Source of the DNA: an uncultured Bacteroidales bacterium
GTDB taxonomy: Bacteria; Bacteroidota; Bacteroidia; Bacteroidales; Paludibacteraceae
Assembly (NCBI GenBank): GCA_900317885.1
Contig: ONIM01000021.1
Coordinates: 1-44,699 of the forward strand
DNA length: 44,699 bases
Reading direction: 5' to 3'
The position numbers and the translations under genes are program-made. Of this stretch, positions 15,567 through 25,300 are shown in pieces. The first letter of the stretch is position 1, and each line of letters opens with the position of its first letter. The notes under the pieces were generated by a model. It made no database searches. It was not told where the DNA came from and saw only the letters and a list, made by a program, of their open reading frames with translations.

Positions 15567-16765
15567 CTCTTCGTTATTTATATTTAGAATATAAATCCGA
15601 ATTTGTATTCGGAGCAGTGTTGTTAGCATTAGTAGTGATAAGTTATGCGCTATCGCCGCTAATTGATGCAGAGATCTTCCGACAATTTATCTCTCCGATT
15701 CAGAATATCGCCATTTTGGTTGTGACGATGATTAATGCGTGGGCGATGTGGCGTCATAATGAAGGTTTGCGAATCCGTAAGTATTTTTCCGCAATGATGG
15801 TCTCTCTTGCCTTGCTGACCCTTATTGCTTTGTCTGTTCGTTATATAGCGAATAATTTTAATGAGGCAGCGGAAGGTATATTCAGTTTTGAGGGCTGGGA
15901 GATGCTCTTTGGCGATATTATCGCGTGGTTGCTTTTGGCTTATCCGTCCGAGTTGTTGAGGCCGGGATGGTTGAGTTGGAAGAATGCGATTACGCGTCTT
16001 CTGCCGGTTATTTTCATCGGGGTGGTAGATTATTTCGTACCATGGGATCTGCGATGGTTATTAGTTGTCGTACCGATTATATGGATTATCCTATTATCTC
16101 GGCACGTACGCTCGTATCGTAAGTATTGCGAGGATAACTTCAGTTCGATGGAGGAGACGGATGAGCGGTGGGTAATTCGGTATCTGCTGATGATGCTTAT
16201 TTTAGGTGCATCCTATGCTGTACTATGCTTTATAGAGACTCCCACGCGTCTTTTTACGCAGCAATGGTTGATTTTCTATATCCTTGTTTATACGAACGAT
16301 CAGGTAATGTTCCGCTCCAAGCCGTGGCTGGAGAAGGTAGAGAGTACGAAGCCTTCCGAAGAGGTCGAAGAGCCTGTCTTGGAGCGCACTGAGGTGGTGC
16401 CGGAGGCAGAGGAGGCGAATGGCGCGAATACGGGATACCGCCGGGCGTTAGAGGAATGGATGGAGAAGGAGAAGCCGTATCTGAATCAGGAGTTCCGGCT
16501 GACGGATCTGCGTGCGGTATTGCCGATGAATAGAACGTATATCTCTCAGTTTATCAACGCGGAATATGACTGTACTTTCTATCAGTTTGTGACGAATTAC
16601 CGTATCGCGGAGGCAAAGCGTCTGATGCGGGAGAACCCGAATATGAAGATGCAGGACGTATCGGAGCAAAGCGGCTTCTCGTCGCTGACGGTATTCGGAC
16701 GAATCTTTGCACGCGAAACGGGCCTGACTCCGAGCGAATGGAAGGTTTCTTCCGACAATTCGTAA
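15563..16765 (+). CDS. Membrane-embedded AraC-type transcriptional regulator
   Basis: About 400 residues. The first 260 or so contain roughly eight hydrophobic membrane segments (for example FVFGAVLLALVVISYAL, IAILVVTMINAWAMW, FIGVVDYFV, LLVVVPIIWIILL). A charged linker (EEVEEPVLERTEVVPEAEE) leads to a C-terminal AraC/XylS helix-turn-helix pair: LTDLRAVLPMNRTYISQFIN and MQDVSEQSGFSSLTVFGRIFARETGLTPSEW. It is therefore likely a membrane sensor that binds DNA directly. The longest frame starts at a TTG at 15512, but ATG 15563 is preferred. Operator-like 22-bp repeats precede its promoter, and a related site overlaps its own stop codon, upstream of the fimbrial promoter. It probably controls both; the signal is unknown. 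Confidence 0.88.
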   Translation: MTLRYLYLEYKSEFVFGAVLLALVVISYALSPLIDAEIFRQFISPIQNIAILVVTMINAWAMWRHNEGLRIRKYFSAMMVSLALLTLIALSVRYIANNFNEAAEGIFSFEGWEMLFGDIIAWLLLAYPSELLRPGWLSWKNAITRLLPVIFIGVVDYFVPWDLRWLLVVVPIIWIILLSRHVRSYRKYCEDNFSSMEETDERWVIRYLLMMLILGASYAVLCFIETPTRLFTQQWLIFYILVYTNDQVMFRSKPWLEKVESTKPSEEVEEPVLERTEVVPEAEEANGANTGYRRALEEWMEKEKPYLNQEFRLTDLRAVLPMNRTYISQFINAEYDCTFYQFVTNYRIAEAKRLMRENPNMKMQDVSEQSGFSSLTVFGRIFARETGLTPSEWKVSSDNS

Positions 16766-16803
16766 AAAATATCTGTTTTTTTTCAACTCTCGTTCAATAA
16801 ATC
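16754..16803. promoter_or_regulatory. Operator-like repeats upstream of fimbrial promoter
   Basis: GACAATTCGTAAAAAATAT at 16754 closely matches the second repeat upstream of the regulator gene (15423). A weaker second copy, CAACTCTCGTTCAATAAAT, begins at 16784 with its CGT core 30 bp after the first, and lies about 20 bp before the -33 box. The first copy overlaps the regulator's stop codon. Confidence 0.5.
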
Positions 16804-16813
16804 AGTCCAACTA

Positions 16814-16844
16814 TTGCATATTTGTAAAATATGTAGTACCTTTG
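16814..16844 (+). promoter_or_regulatory. Promoter of the fimbrial operon
   Basis: -33 TTG at 16814-16816, a 20-bp spacer and -7 TACCTTTG at 16837-16844. The first downstream in-frame ATG is 16883, so the ATG-less longer frame starting at 16814 is excluded. Confidence 0.75.
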
Positions 16845-16882
16845 CACCGTTTTTATCGAAAAAAGTTACTGATTTTACGATT

Positions 16883-18343
16883 ATGCAATTTTTAAGGTAC
16901 CTCGTTTTAATGTCTGTCTGTTTAATTCTTCCGGCACCCATTTGGGCGCAGGAGGAGTTGTCGCATGATACGGCTCAAAGCAAACCGTCTCGTGAGAAGA
17001 TCGAGGTAGTAGCTCTGAAAAATAACTTAGCATACGACGCTATTCTGACGCCGAACTTGGAGATCGAGTTCCGTCTGGCTCCGAAATGGAGTATGGAGCT
17101 TGGCGCGGCGTTCAATCCCTTCCCTTTGGACGATACGAAATTCCCTAAATGGCGCCATGTATCTGCATGGATTGCTCCGCGGTACTGGTTCTGCAATGTG
17201 TTCAACCGCGGATTCCTCTCCTTCAATGTGGCGTACGCTCATTATAACGTAGCGGGTAACGCATGGCCTGTATCCTGGATGTACAAGCAGGTGAAGGAGA
17301 GCCGCTACCAGGGCGATGCAGTCATGGCGGGCGTTAGTTACGGTTGGCATTTCGCTATCTCTCCGCATTTCAGCGTAGAGTTGGAAGGTGGAGTAGATGC
17401 CGGATATACATGGTACGACCAGTTTGAATGCAAACATTGCGGCGCCAAGAAGGATCATGGCGGCCGTTGGTTCGTATTACCGAAGATAGGCGTGAACCTG
17501 TCGGTACCGTTAGGCGGCGACAAGTTGTCCTTAGCGAGAAGATGCGACTGCGAGCAGATCGACGACAAGCCCGAAGAGGCCGCTCCGGATACCACGCCGG
17601 TAGTAGTAGAGCCGATTGTAGAGGAGGAGCCGGTAGAGCGGTTGGAGGTAGCGCGTATCGTCGTGCCGATCGTAGGTACGGCGGCGCCGGTGATAGCATC
17701 CGTACCGTTCTTCGAGCCGAAGGTGGACAACATGCAGCGTCTGCGTAGCAGGCTGCTCAGAAGCGAAGAGACGTACGAGCCGTACGACCAGAATATGGCG
17801 CTTAGTGCGGACCCGCGTAACGTGTTCCTTTATTTTGAGGTGAACGTGACGAAGATGGACCGCTCGTTTATCCAGAACGATATGCTGATGGATAGTATCA
17901 TGCAGATCCTGGGTAACGTAGTAGCGGACTCGACGATCCGCGTATCGCATGTTCAGATCGTGGGCTTCGCTTCCTTCGACGGTCGTCAGGCGTACAACCA
18001 CCGCCTTGCGGGTAGCCGTGCGCAGACGATTAAGGAATATATGCAATCGGTATATCCGCTGCCGGATAGCGTCTTTGCGGTCTGCAACGGCGGCGAGAGC
18101 TGGGCGGAGTTACGGTACCGGTTGGTACAGCTGACGCATAATACAGAGCGCGTGACGGAGGAGCAGGTAGAGATGATCAACGAGGTCATCGCGATCATGG
18201 ATACGGAGCCCGATGCGGACCTGCGCGAGAAGCAGATCAAGGCGTTGCGTAAGGGCGAGACCTACCGCTATCTGCGCGATGAGTTGCAAGATATCATGCG
18301 TAACTTAGGATGTATCACTATCTATATAGAGACAGTGGAGTAA
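16883..18343 (+). CDS. DUF3575 / OmpA-like outer-membrane protein of fimbrial locus
   Basis: About 486 residues. A signal peptide (MQFLRYLVLMSVCLILPAPIWA) is followed by a DUF3575-type beta-barrel (VALKNNLAYDAILTPNLEIEFRLAPKWSMELGAAFNPF, then the RHVSAWIAPRYW and VSYGWHFAIS strands). After a proline- and glutamate-rich linker there is a C-terminal part with an OmpA-like flavour (VFLYFEVNVTKMDRSF ... VQIVGFASFDGRQAYNHRLAGSRAQTIKEYM), which may bind peptidoglycan. Proteins of this build commonly open Bacteroidales fimbrial operons, where they may help anchor or export fimbriae. First gene after the promoter, with the major subunit 107 bases downstream. The C-terminal domain lacks a textbook OmpA core, so that part is inference. 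Confidence 0.8.
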   Translation: MQFLRYLVLMSVCLILPAPIWAQEELSHDTAQSKPSREKIEVVALKNNLAYDAILTPNLEIEFRLAPKWSMELGAAFNPFPLDDTKFPKWRHVSAWIAPRYWFCNVFNRGFLSFNVAYAHYNVAGNAWPVSWMYKQVKESRYQGDAVMAGVSYGWHFAISPHFSVELEGGVDAGYTWYDQFECKHCGAKKDHGGRWFVLPKIGVNLSVPLGGDKLSLARRCDCEQIDDKPEEAAPDTTPVVVEPIVEEEPVERLEVARIVVPIVGTAAPVIASVPFFEPKVDNMQRLRSRLLRSEETYEPYDQNMALSADPRNVFLYFEVNVTKMDRSFIQNDMLMDSIMQILGNVVADSTIRVSHVQIVGFASFDGRQAYNHRLAGSRAQTIKEYMQSVYPLPDSVFAVCNGGESWAELRYRLVQLTHNTERVTEEQVEMINEVIAIMDTEPDADLREKQIKALRKGETYRYLRDELQDIMRNLGCITIYIETVE

Positions 18344-18431
18344 ATCCGAAAAAATAAAAATCAATTAATAACCACAAAAGAGAAAAATCGAAAAAACAAA
18401 ACAAACTAATTAATTAACCCAATTATTAACC

Positions 18432-18447
18432 AACAAAAATTTTTGTT
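18432..18447. promoter_or_regulatory. 16-bp perfect palindrome before the major fimbrillin
   Basis: AACAAAAATTTTTGTT ends three bases before the ATG of the major fimbrial subunit, within an AT-rich 107-base gap (18344-18450) that shows no TAnnTTTG promoter or terminator. With no loop it is a poor RNA hairpin; it could be a protein site or an unstructured, highly accessible leader favouring strong translation. Confidence 0.35.
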
Positions 18448-18450
18448 AAA

Positions 18451-20226
18451 ATGAAAACTGTAAAATCATTTGCTTATTTCATGGCGGTAGCTATGGTAAG
18501 CACAGTGGGAATGGTTTCCTGCAAGGACAAGAACGCTCCTGAAGAGGAAAAAGGCAGGTCCCAAAGTCAGCAGCAGGTAGAGGCGGTAAAGACCGAATTC
18601 TCTATCTCTATGCCTGCTCAGTTAGGTCCGAATCGTATGCCGGGTACAAACGTTCAAGTAAACGGACTGGAGCATTTCCAAGGTCTGACCGGAATCACGC
18701 TGCTTCCTTTCGCAAAATCAGAAGAACGTATTGGTGCTTCGGATGTACGTCTGGGTGGAGCCAATATCACGCTGGCTAATCTGACAAAGGCGGAGATTGA
18801 CAAAACTAACCGGGCGAAATTGTACAACGATGTAAACATCCCGTTGACTACTTCGTCCTTCCTCTTCTACGCTAAGTCGGCTGCTACTGGTGACCTGTTC
18901 GACGTAGGTTCGCTTAAACCGACTCCTACGGATTTGAATGCTGAGCCTTCGGGTATTTCCTTTGACTTGGAGCAGATTATGCCTTCCGCAACTACGGAAT
19001 ACACCACCGGTCACGATGCGCTTCTCGCTTATCTGAACGCTGTTGCTAACGCTTCGGCTGGTGCTCCTGCTGTTAAATGGTGCGACGTACCGGCTTCGGG
19101 TGCGGGTGCAGATGCCGGTATGGCAGCTCTCTTTGCTACCTTCAGCACGATGCACGGACTTTCTTCGTTTGAGGTATCCCGCGTGCTGACCGATCTCTAT
19201 CGTTCGCTCACGCCGCTTAAGACTACGAATGCTTTGGCTGCTGCAGTAATGCACGAGATTGATACGCACACCGGCGTAACCATGGCCGGAACCAACCTCG
19301 ACTCTGTAACTCTTGGTGGTGACTTAGCCGGCTTCCCGGAAAACTGCAAACTGCCTTCAGGTTCTGTAGATATCAAATGGGTTGGCGAAAGTACTGACGC
19401 ATTCCAGGATGGTCTGTATTCCAACATGGCTGCTCTGGATAAATACGTATATCCGGCACAGCTCTGGTACTATGTTAATTCGTTTATTAACACTTCGAAT
19501 TCCTCGAAGAAGACAGTTTATGATAACACTACCAACGCATGGGGTGATGTTTTGGCTGCACACGAAGGTCCGCTTTCTGTCAACTCTCGTACGCGTGCCG
19601 TAGCTATCACCAGCCCGATTGAGTATGCAGTAGGTCGTCTGGATGTAGGCGTAATGACTGCTGCTTCCCCGCTGAAGGATAACAGCCATAATATTCAGGC
19701 AGTGGCTACTGATGTAGCTGTTCCTGCAGCTGGCTTCCCGATCACGGGTATCCTCGTAGGTGGTCAGAAACAAGTGAAGTTCGACTTCACCACCAATACC
19801 ACTGCTACCGAGTACACTATTTACGATAAGAACATGTCTTATGCTACTATGGCAGCTACCCCTTCCGTAATGTCAACGGAACACTACAACCATACCTTGG
19901 TTTTGGAGACCGCTGCTAATACTATAGTACGTATTGCAGTAGAGATGGTTAACAACACCGGTAAGGATTTCTATGGCGTAGGCAACCAGTTGATTCCGGC
20001 CGGCGGTAAGTTCTACGTAGTAGCTCAGTTGGATCCGAATGGTAAGACTTCCGCAACGGAAAATAAGGTCTTCAAACAAGACTATACCACTACGGCTATC
20101 CTGACGCTCCAGAACCTGAGAAATGCGTACAACACTATTCCGGATCTTCGTACCCCGAAGCTGGAGCTCGGATTCTCGGTTAACCTCGAGTGGCGTACCG
20201 GTGATACTTATACTGTAAATCTGTAA
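18451..20226 (+). CDS. Major fimbrial subunit (fimbrillin, FimA/Mfa1-like lipoprotein)
   Basis: 591 residues. The signal peptide ends in a lipobox (VSTVGMVSC), so the precursor is a lipoprotein, as for Bacteroidales type V pilins. These are transported to the surface, trimmed after an arginine by a trypsin-like protease and polymerised by strand exchange. The body is a two-domain beta-sandwich pattern beginning TEFSISMPAQLG and ending with PKLELGFSVNLEWRTGDTYTVNL, typical of the closing strands. Low lysine and many Ala, Thr and Ser suggest an exposed, variable protein. It has the only ATG start among the structural subunits and the most AT-rich leader, consistent with high expression. Subtype assignment is uncertain. 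Confidence 0.8.
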   Translation: MKTVKSFAYFMAVAMVSTVGMVSCKDKNAPEEEKGRSQSQQQVEAVKTEFSISMPAQLGPNRMPGTNVQVNGLEHFQGLTGITLLPFAKSEERIGASDVRLGGANITLANLTKAEIDKTNRAKLYNDVNIPLTTSSFLFYAKSAATGDLFDVGSLKPTPTDLNAEPSGISFDLEQIMPSATTEYTTGHDALLAYLNAVANASAGAPAVKWCDVPASGAGADAGMAALFATFSTMHGLSSFEVSRVLTDLYRSLTPLKTTNALAAAVMHEIDTHTGVTMAGTNLDSVTLGGDLAGFPENCKLPSGSVDIKWVGESTDAFQDGLYSNMAALDKYVYPAQLWYYVNSFINTSNSSKKTVYDNTTNAWGDVLAAHEGPLSVNSRTRAVAITSPIEYAVGRLDVGVMTAASPLKDNSHNIQAVATDVAVPAAGFPITGILVGGQKQVKFDFTTNTTATEYTIYDKNMSYATMAATPSVMSTEHYNHTLVLETAANTIVRIAVEMVNNTGKDFYGVGNQLIPAGGKFYVVAQLDPNGKTSATENKVFKQDYTTTAILTLQNLRNAYNTIPDLRTPKLELGFSVNLEWRTGDTYTVNL

Positions 20227-20251
20227 CTAATAAATCAGGAAATTGTAGATC

Positions 20252-21223
20252 TTGAATAGCAAACTATACATAGTATTGCTTCTATACGTTTTCGCAACGG
20301 CGGGTTGTCGTCTTGTAGACGACGACCTGACCGCGTGCGGAAGCGATTACCTCATCAACTATGAGGTACGCCTCGTCACGGAGGTGAACATGGTGATAGA
20401 TGAGGAATTATCGTCAGATATAGAGAAACCCGTAGCCAATGCGCTTAAGTTATGGTCCGAGCCTATTTTCGCGGGCTATGCGCACGATCTGGATATGCGT
20501 TTCTATTCCTTGGATGGAACTGACGAACTAAAGTATCAGAAGCAGGAGATCATAGACGCCACGCGTAAGTCCTATACACTATATATCCCGCGCGAGAACT
20601 ATCGTCATTTGGCGATCGCGAACGTGACGGATAACACGGGTGTAGAGGAGGTGGACGGCGCTAAGGCTCCTTCGATGATGCTCAGACAAAAAAACAAAGA
20701 CACGCTTGACTCGCATAGTATGGCGGTTTATTCAGCCCGGTTGCAGATGTACATGACCGAGAACGAAAACCTGTCTTTCGACGTACATCTATATATGGTA
20801 AGCAGCGCCTTGGCATTAGTGATCGTAGATTCGACGAGGACGAAGAATCCGGTATTGGAATCGGTCTATATAGAGGGTACAGCAACGCGGTTTAACGTGA
20901 ACGACAGCGCCTATGCGTTTTATTCGCCCAGCGTGCTACGGGCGCAGAAAGTAATGCACAACCGCTGCTTCGCATGCGTCACGCTGCCTTCGAGCGATGA
21001 AGACGACTCATGGAAGGTGAAGGGCTATGTGCGGAATGAAGATAATACGGTCACGGAGTCGGTACTGACGATTCGTCGCCCGTTGCAGGCGGGTACGATG
21101 CGTATTATCAAGGTGTGGTTAGGCGACGACGGCTCGTTAACGCCGATACAGACCGCGGAGGTCGGTGCTACGATTACGCTGGACTGGAAGGACGGCGGTA
21201 TACACGATGTGGTAACGGGGTAG
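20252..21223 (+). CDS. FimB/Mfa2-family fimbrial anchor lipoprotein
   Basis: 323 residues. The lipobox lies in LYVFATAGC, and the following DDDLTACGSDYLINYEVRLV with a second cysteine resembles Mfa2/FimB proteins, which cap the fimbrial base in the outer membrane and limit its length. The core RKSYTLYIPRENYRHLAIANVTDN and the later VYIEGTATRFNV are family-like strands. The start is TTG at 20252, directly followed by the signal peptide and preceded by AGGA; no ATG gives a full signal sequence. It is 25 bases after the major subunit and ends just before a GTGTATA repeat array. Confidence 0.82.
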   Translation: MNSKLYIVLLLYVFATAGCRLVDDDLTACGSDYLINYEVRLVTEVNMVIDEELSSDIEKPVANALKLWSEPIFAGYAHDLDMRFYSLDGTDELKYQKQEIIDATRKSYTLYIPRENYRHLAIANVTDNTGVEEVDGAKAPSMMLRQKNKDTLDSHSMAVYSARLQMYMTENENLSFDVHLYMVSSALALVIVDSTRTKNPVLESVYIEGTATRFNVNDSAYAFYSPSVLRAQKVMHNRCFACVTLPSSDEDDSWKVKGYVRNEDNTVTESVLTIRRPLQAGTMRIIKVWLGDDGSLTPIQTAEVGATITLDWKDGGIHDVVTG

Positions 21224-21230
21224 TGGTTTG

Positions 21231-21258
21231 GTGTATAGTGTATAGTGTATAGTGTATA
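21231..21258. repeat. GTGTATA heptanucleotide array with next gene's start codon
   Basis: Four perfect tandem copies of GTGTATA, beginning seven bases after the stop of the anchor gene. The GTG of the last copy (21252) is the start codon of the next gene, so the array is both spacer and start site. Confidence 0.85.
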
Positions 21259-22355
21259 GAGAAAAAAGGTACATATGGATTTTGGTGCTCGCGCTGGTAA
21301 TGGCGGGATGCAAGAAAGAGGAGCCATCGCAAGTGGTTTCGATGCCGATATCGGTATGTCTGTCTGCGGATGATGTGATGTCTGCGCGGAATGCGGCTCC
21401 GATTCGTCGTGCTATCGGAGATCCCGGAACGACGGAGCGTTTCCTCTTCCCGCACTACCTGTATATCATCGTCATGCGTCAGAAACCCGATGAGTCATGG
21501 GAACTGTGGCAATCGATCGAGTGCACGCCTACGGATGAGGACTGGACCCCGGGACGGTATGAAGATGGTCCGCTATCCTATATCGGCGATAGTATCTATC
21601 GGTATAACGATCGTTTCAACCTCCTATTGACTAACGGTACGTTGATCGGTCGTCAGGAGTTTGTAGGACGCGTGTTTGCTGTTGCTTCGGCAGTGTCGCT
21701 GACGTTTAACCAAGCGCTAACCTCTATCGCGAATATGGATCAAGCGTTAGGCCTGACTTTCAGCACTTCGACAGAAACGATCCAGAATAACCTCCAGCAT
21801 ATCTACTCGACACCCTATAACTATGAGGTAGGAGGCAAGTACTACGGCGAGTTCAGCAGTGTGAACGAGAAAGTGCCGCAGTTGAATCTCCTGCTGTACC
21901 ACGTAGCGGCGAAGGTAGATATCAAATGGTCAGTAGCGGAGAGTCTGCGTATCAATAAGGATCATCCGGAGAATGCGATTCGATTGACATATATGCAGGC
22001 GCGAAACCTCTTTAACGGCAATGCGTATTGCTTCAAGCCGATGGAGAATACGAATGCCACCCCATTAGCATCCGGCTACTCGCGGGAGATCATCACAGCG
22101 GGGAATGAAGGATTATGGTGGGAAGGACGGTACTATTTTTATACCATTCCTTATACCATAGAGGAAGAGAGCGAACGCTATTTCCCGCTCCAGATGGTAC
22201 TGAAGACCAACGGAAGTACAAGCGCCGGATACCGTCCTACGCTGAAGATGAAGGTAGATACCAGCTCGCCGTTTGTACCCTGGATGCGCGCTAATTTTAG
22301 GATTACCGCCCCGCTGACGGATAAAACAGAACCGATGATTATAAACAACGATTAG
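21252..22355 (+). CDS. Putative minor/tip fimbrial subunit lipoprotein
   Basis: 367 residues. A signal peptide with a lipobox (ILVLALVMAGC) shows export as a lipoprotein. Sequence blocks such as FLFPHYLYIIVMRQKP, DSIYRYNDRFNLLLTNG and LNLLLYHVAAKVDIKW are typical of accessory subunits in Bacteroidales fimbrial operons, probably tip or adaptor proteins. Exact family membership is not clear by eye. The start codon is a GTG inside the last GTGTATA repeat unit; no other start leaves the signal peptide intact. The stop is two bases before the giant adhesin start, suggesting translational coupling. Confidence 0.72.
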   Translation: MYREKRYIWILVLALVMAGCKKEEPSQVVSMPISVCLSADDVMSARNAAPIRRAIGDPGTTERFLFPHYLYIIVMRQKPDESWELWQSIECTPTDEDWTPGRYEDGPLSYIGDSIYRYNDRFNLLLTNGTLIGRQEFVGRVFAVASAVSLTFNQALTSIANMDQALGLTFSTSTETIQNNLQHIYSTPYNYEVGGKYYGEFSSVNEKVPQLNLLLYHVAAKVDIKWSVAESLRINKDHPENAIRLTYMQARNLFNGNAYCFKPMENTNATPLASGYSREIITAGNEGLWWEGRYYFYTIPYTIEEESERYFPLQMVLKTNGSTSAGYRPTLKMKVDTSSPFVPWMRANFRITAPLTDKTEPMIINND

Positions 22356-22357
22356 TT

Positions 22358-25300
22358 TTGAAACTGAGAAGATACATATTATTATTATGGAGCGTGTGCG
22401 CATGCGTATGCACGTACGCGCAAACAGATACCATCCGGTATGTGCATCCTAACGGCGCGTATAACAAGGATGGTAGGTCCTGGGAGAACGCGATGAACCG
22501 TGTGCAGGACGCTATCAACGACCTGCGCGGCTATTTGGAGACCAACGGCCTCCATTCCGGCTCGGTCTATATCGCAGCCGGAACCTATGTGCCTACCGAG
22601 TCCACGGAGTCATCGGGCGGATCGATGTTGAACACATCGTTTAAGATCTACGGCGGTATTCACGTCTATGGCGGATTTAATGCAGCTGATCCGGAGAGCA
22701 GGCCGGGCTTGCGTATCATGGTGAACGGCAAGACCTGCGAGGAAAACTGGGCGGACCAGTCCGGTATCGGTACCGTCTCCGGCACGGAGATTGCTTCGCA
22801 GTGGGATTTTCAATACAAGACCATCCTCACCGGTAACCACTCCTCTTCGGCTCCTACCTTTACCTTCGACTCCATCCGCGGCAAATATACGACTGCGTAT
22901 GCCGCCAGCTCGTACCACGTCGTTTGGTTTGCTACCAACGGCATCTGGCCGGCTACCGATGATCTACTGAAGAACCACTATAAGCCGTTACAGTATCCGG
23001 CGTCGATAGACGGCTGCGTCATCTCGTCGGGTAATGCCTCCAGTCGCAATATCAACCTCCGTGAGCATACGGGCTACGGCGGCGGCGTATATATGGTAGG
23101 TAACTCCAGTATGCGCGGCTGTATCGTGGAGCGCTGCTCGGCGAACATGCGAGGCGGCGGAATCTACGCGGATGGCGGCGGTACGATCGAGTTCTGCTAT
23201 ATCCATACGTGTCAGTCTGCGGGTATCGGTGTATATCAAGGCTACGGCGGCGGTGTATGTATCGATCATGAGGGTTCGGTAGGGCATTGCCAGATCACCT
23301 CTTGCGCGTCCCGATGCGGCGGCGGTATCTTCATCAGCCATGTGCCGGAGGATTATCCTACTACCGGCGAGCCCGCTATCGACGGAATCAGCAATTATTC
23401 CCCGTACGCAACGGCTTGCGTAGTCAATAATAATACGACCAACGCCGAAGGCGCCGGTATCTATCTGGCGGAAGGAGGTACGGTCAACCACTGTACCGTA
23501 ACGGCGAATAACTGTATGGGTCCGGATGTGACTTATTACGGTCGTCGTCATGGCCGTACCGGCGGTATCTATGTCCGTAACTGCGGTCAGATATTCAACT
23601 CCGTTTTCTGGGGTAACCGCTGCGACGTCAATAATGATATCCAGTTTGCTTCCGTGCGTCAGAAGACCGGTGTTGCGGGCTATGAAACCTTCGTCTATCA
23701 CTCGGCGTTCATGAACCATGATATCACGGACTGGACGGGTGTGCGCAAAGAGAGTGTCTATTCCCTTGATAAGCAGAACATGCCGGTGAAGGGCGGCTCG
23801 GATAACTTCCCCTGTTTCTTCAGCCCTACAGTCACGCCGCTGAACTGGGATTCCGTCAATACCTCGGCGGGAATCTACGGCGCAGGTGTATTAGCGCATA
23901 TGCGTCCGGTGGATTATCCGGGTCCGCGTATCTGGCACTTGACTTCCCACTCCTATCTGGATCAGAAGGGTGTACAATGGTCTTCGGCGATGGTGGATCC
24001 TCCGATATGGCTGATTCATGCGCATACGGATTATGGTGTCGTGTCTAACCCGTATGAGCCTGCGTCCACCTTAGGCGCCTTGGTTCGCAAGCCGGATAAC
24101 ATGCGTCATGCGTTGTTTCCTCAGCAAGGTCTGGAGGGTAGAAAGAACGCGGGCCTTATACCTACGGTCTTTGTGGATCTGAGCCACGAAGGTGATTTCG
24201 ACGGAGATGGTCATTTCGTTACGCCGCCTCATTCCGGCTCCAGCTGGGATGCTCCGCTACATTCCATCGGCGATGCGCTCATGTACTATCGTACCTATCT
24301 GGTAGAAGAACCGGGCAAGGCCATCGGTAAGCGTGCGCACTATCATCTGCCTTCGGCATGGGATCCGGAGACCGGCAATCCGACGGAATATACCGACTAC
24401 AACTATGTCCAGCTGCTCGTTAAAGAAGGTGAACAGAGTACCGCCGGACCGAATAACTACTTAGGGAAAGATATGCGTACCGCTTCTATCCGTACGCTGT
24501 CCCACATGCGTCTCTACGGCGGCTATCCCAAGACCCTGACCGGTACAAGTACGGAAGGGCGCGACCCGCTGAATCATCCTACGGTCATTACCGCCAATAT
24601 CGCGGACGAGAAAGGCGAGGTAGCGTATGCCAACAACTCCGCGCACGTATTTACGTATGTGAACACCGAATATACAATCGTCGATGGATTCCAGCTTCTC
24701 AACGGTAATGCCCATAATTTAACGGGATCAGCCGTTATGGCAGGTGGCGGCGTGCTGGTTAGTAATGATAAAAATGTAATAACCGATCCATCCAAACGTA
24801 TAGACATGGTGGGCAATGAGCTGCGTAACTGCCGCCTCGCGAATAACTCCGCCCCCAAAGGTGCCGCGATTTATGTAACCGGCGATAGTAAGCCAAATCT
24901 ATTTTACACATGTTATGCCGAATTGAAAGTGGTCAATTGTATCATCCGTAATAATACCGCGGATTATTCCTCCGGCAATAATGGTGTTATTACGGCAAAC
25001 GGCCGCGCCTTCATCGATATCGACCATTGCGATATTGTCAATAATGTCGGCTACCCGCTTCAATCGGATAATAGATGGTGGAAGGATGGTCAAACGTTAA
25101 ACTTCAAAGGCAATATCCGCATAGATAACTCGCTTATCTATTGCAATGGTACGGAGGTATTGAACGACCGCTCCGCGTTAGCTGCAAATACCCCGCTTTC
25201 CGTAGATGCGTCAACGCAGGACTATATATTCGGTACCTATAATATGTTCGATGCCGATATCCAACTCCATACCGCCGATGAGACTCAGCCGCATGGCTTC

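Noticed and set aside
16814-16882. An N-terminal extension of the DUF3575 protein
   Set aside because: It overlaps the promoter boxes, has no ATG there, and would bury the signal peptide.
18344-18450. A second promoter directly before the major fimbrillin gene
   Set aside because: No TAnnTTTG box with a correctly spaced -33 box is present in the gap.
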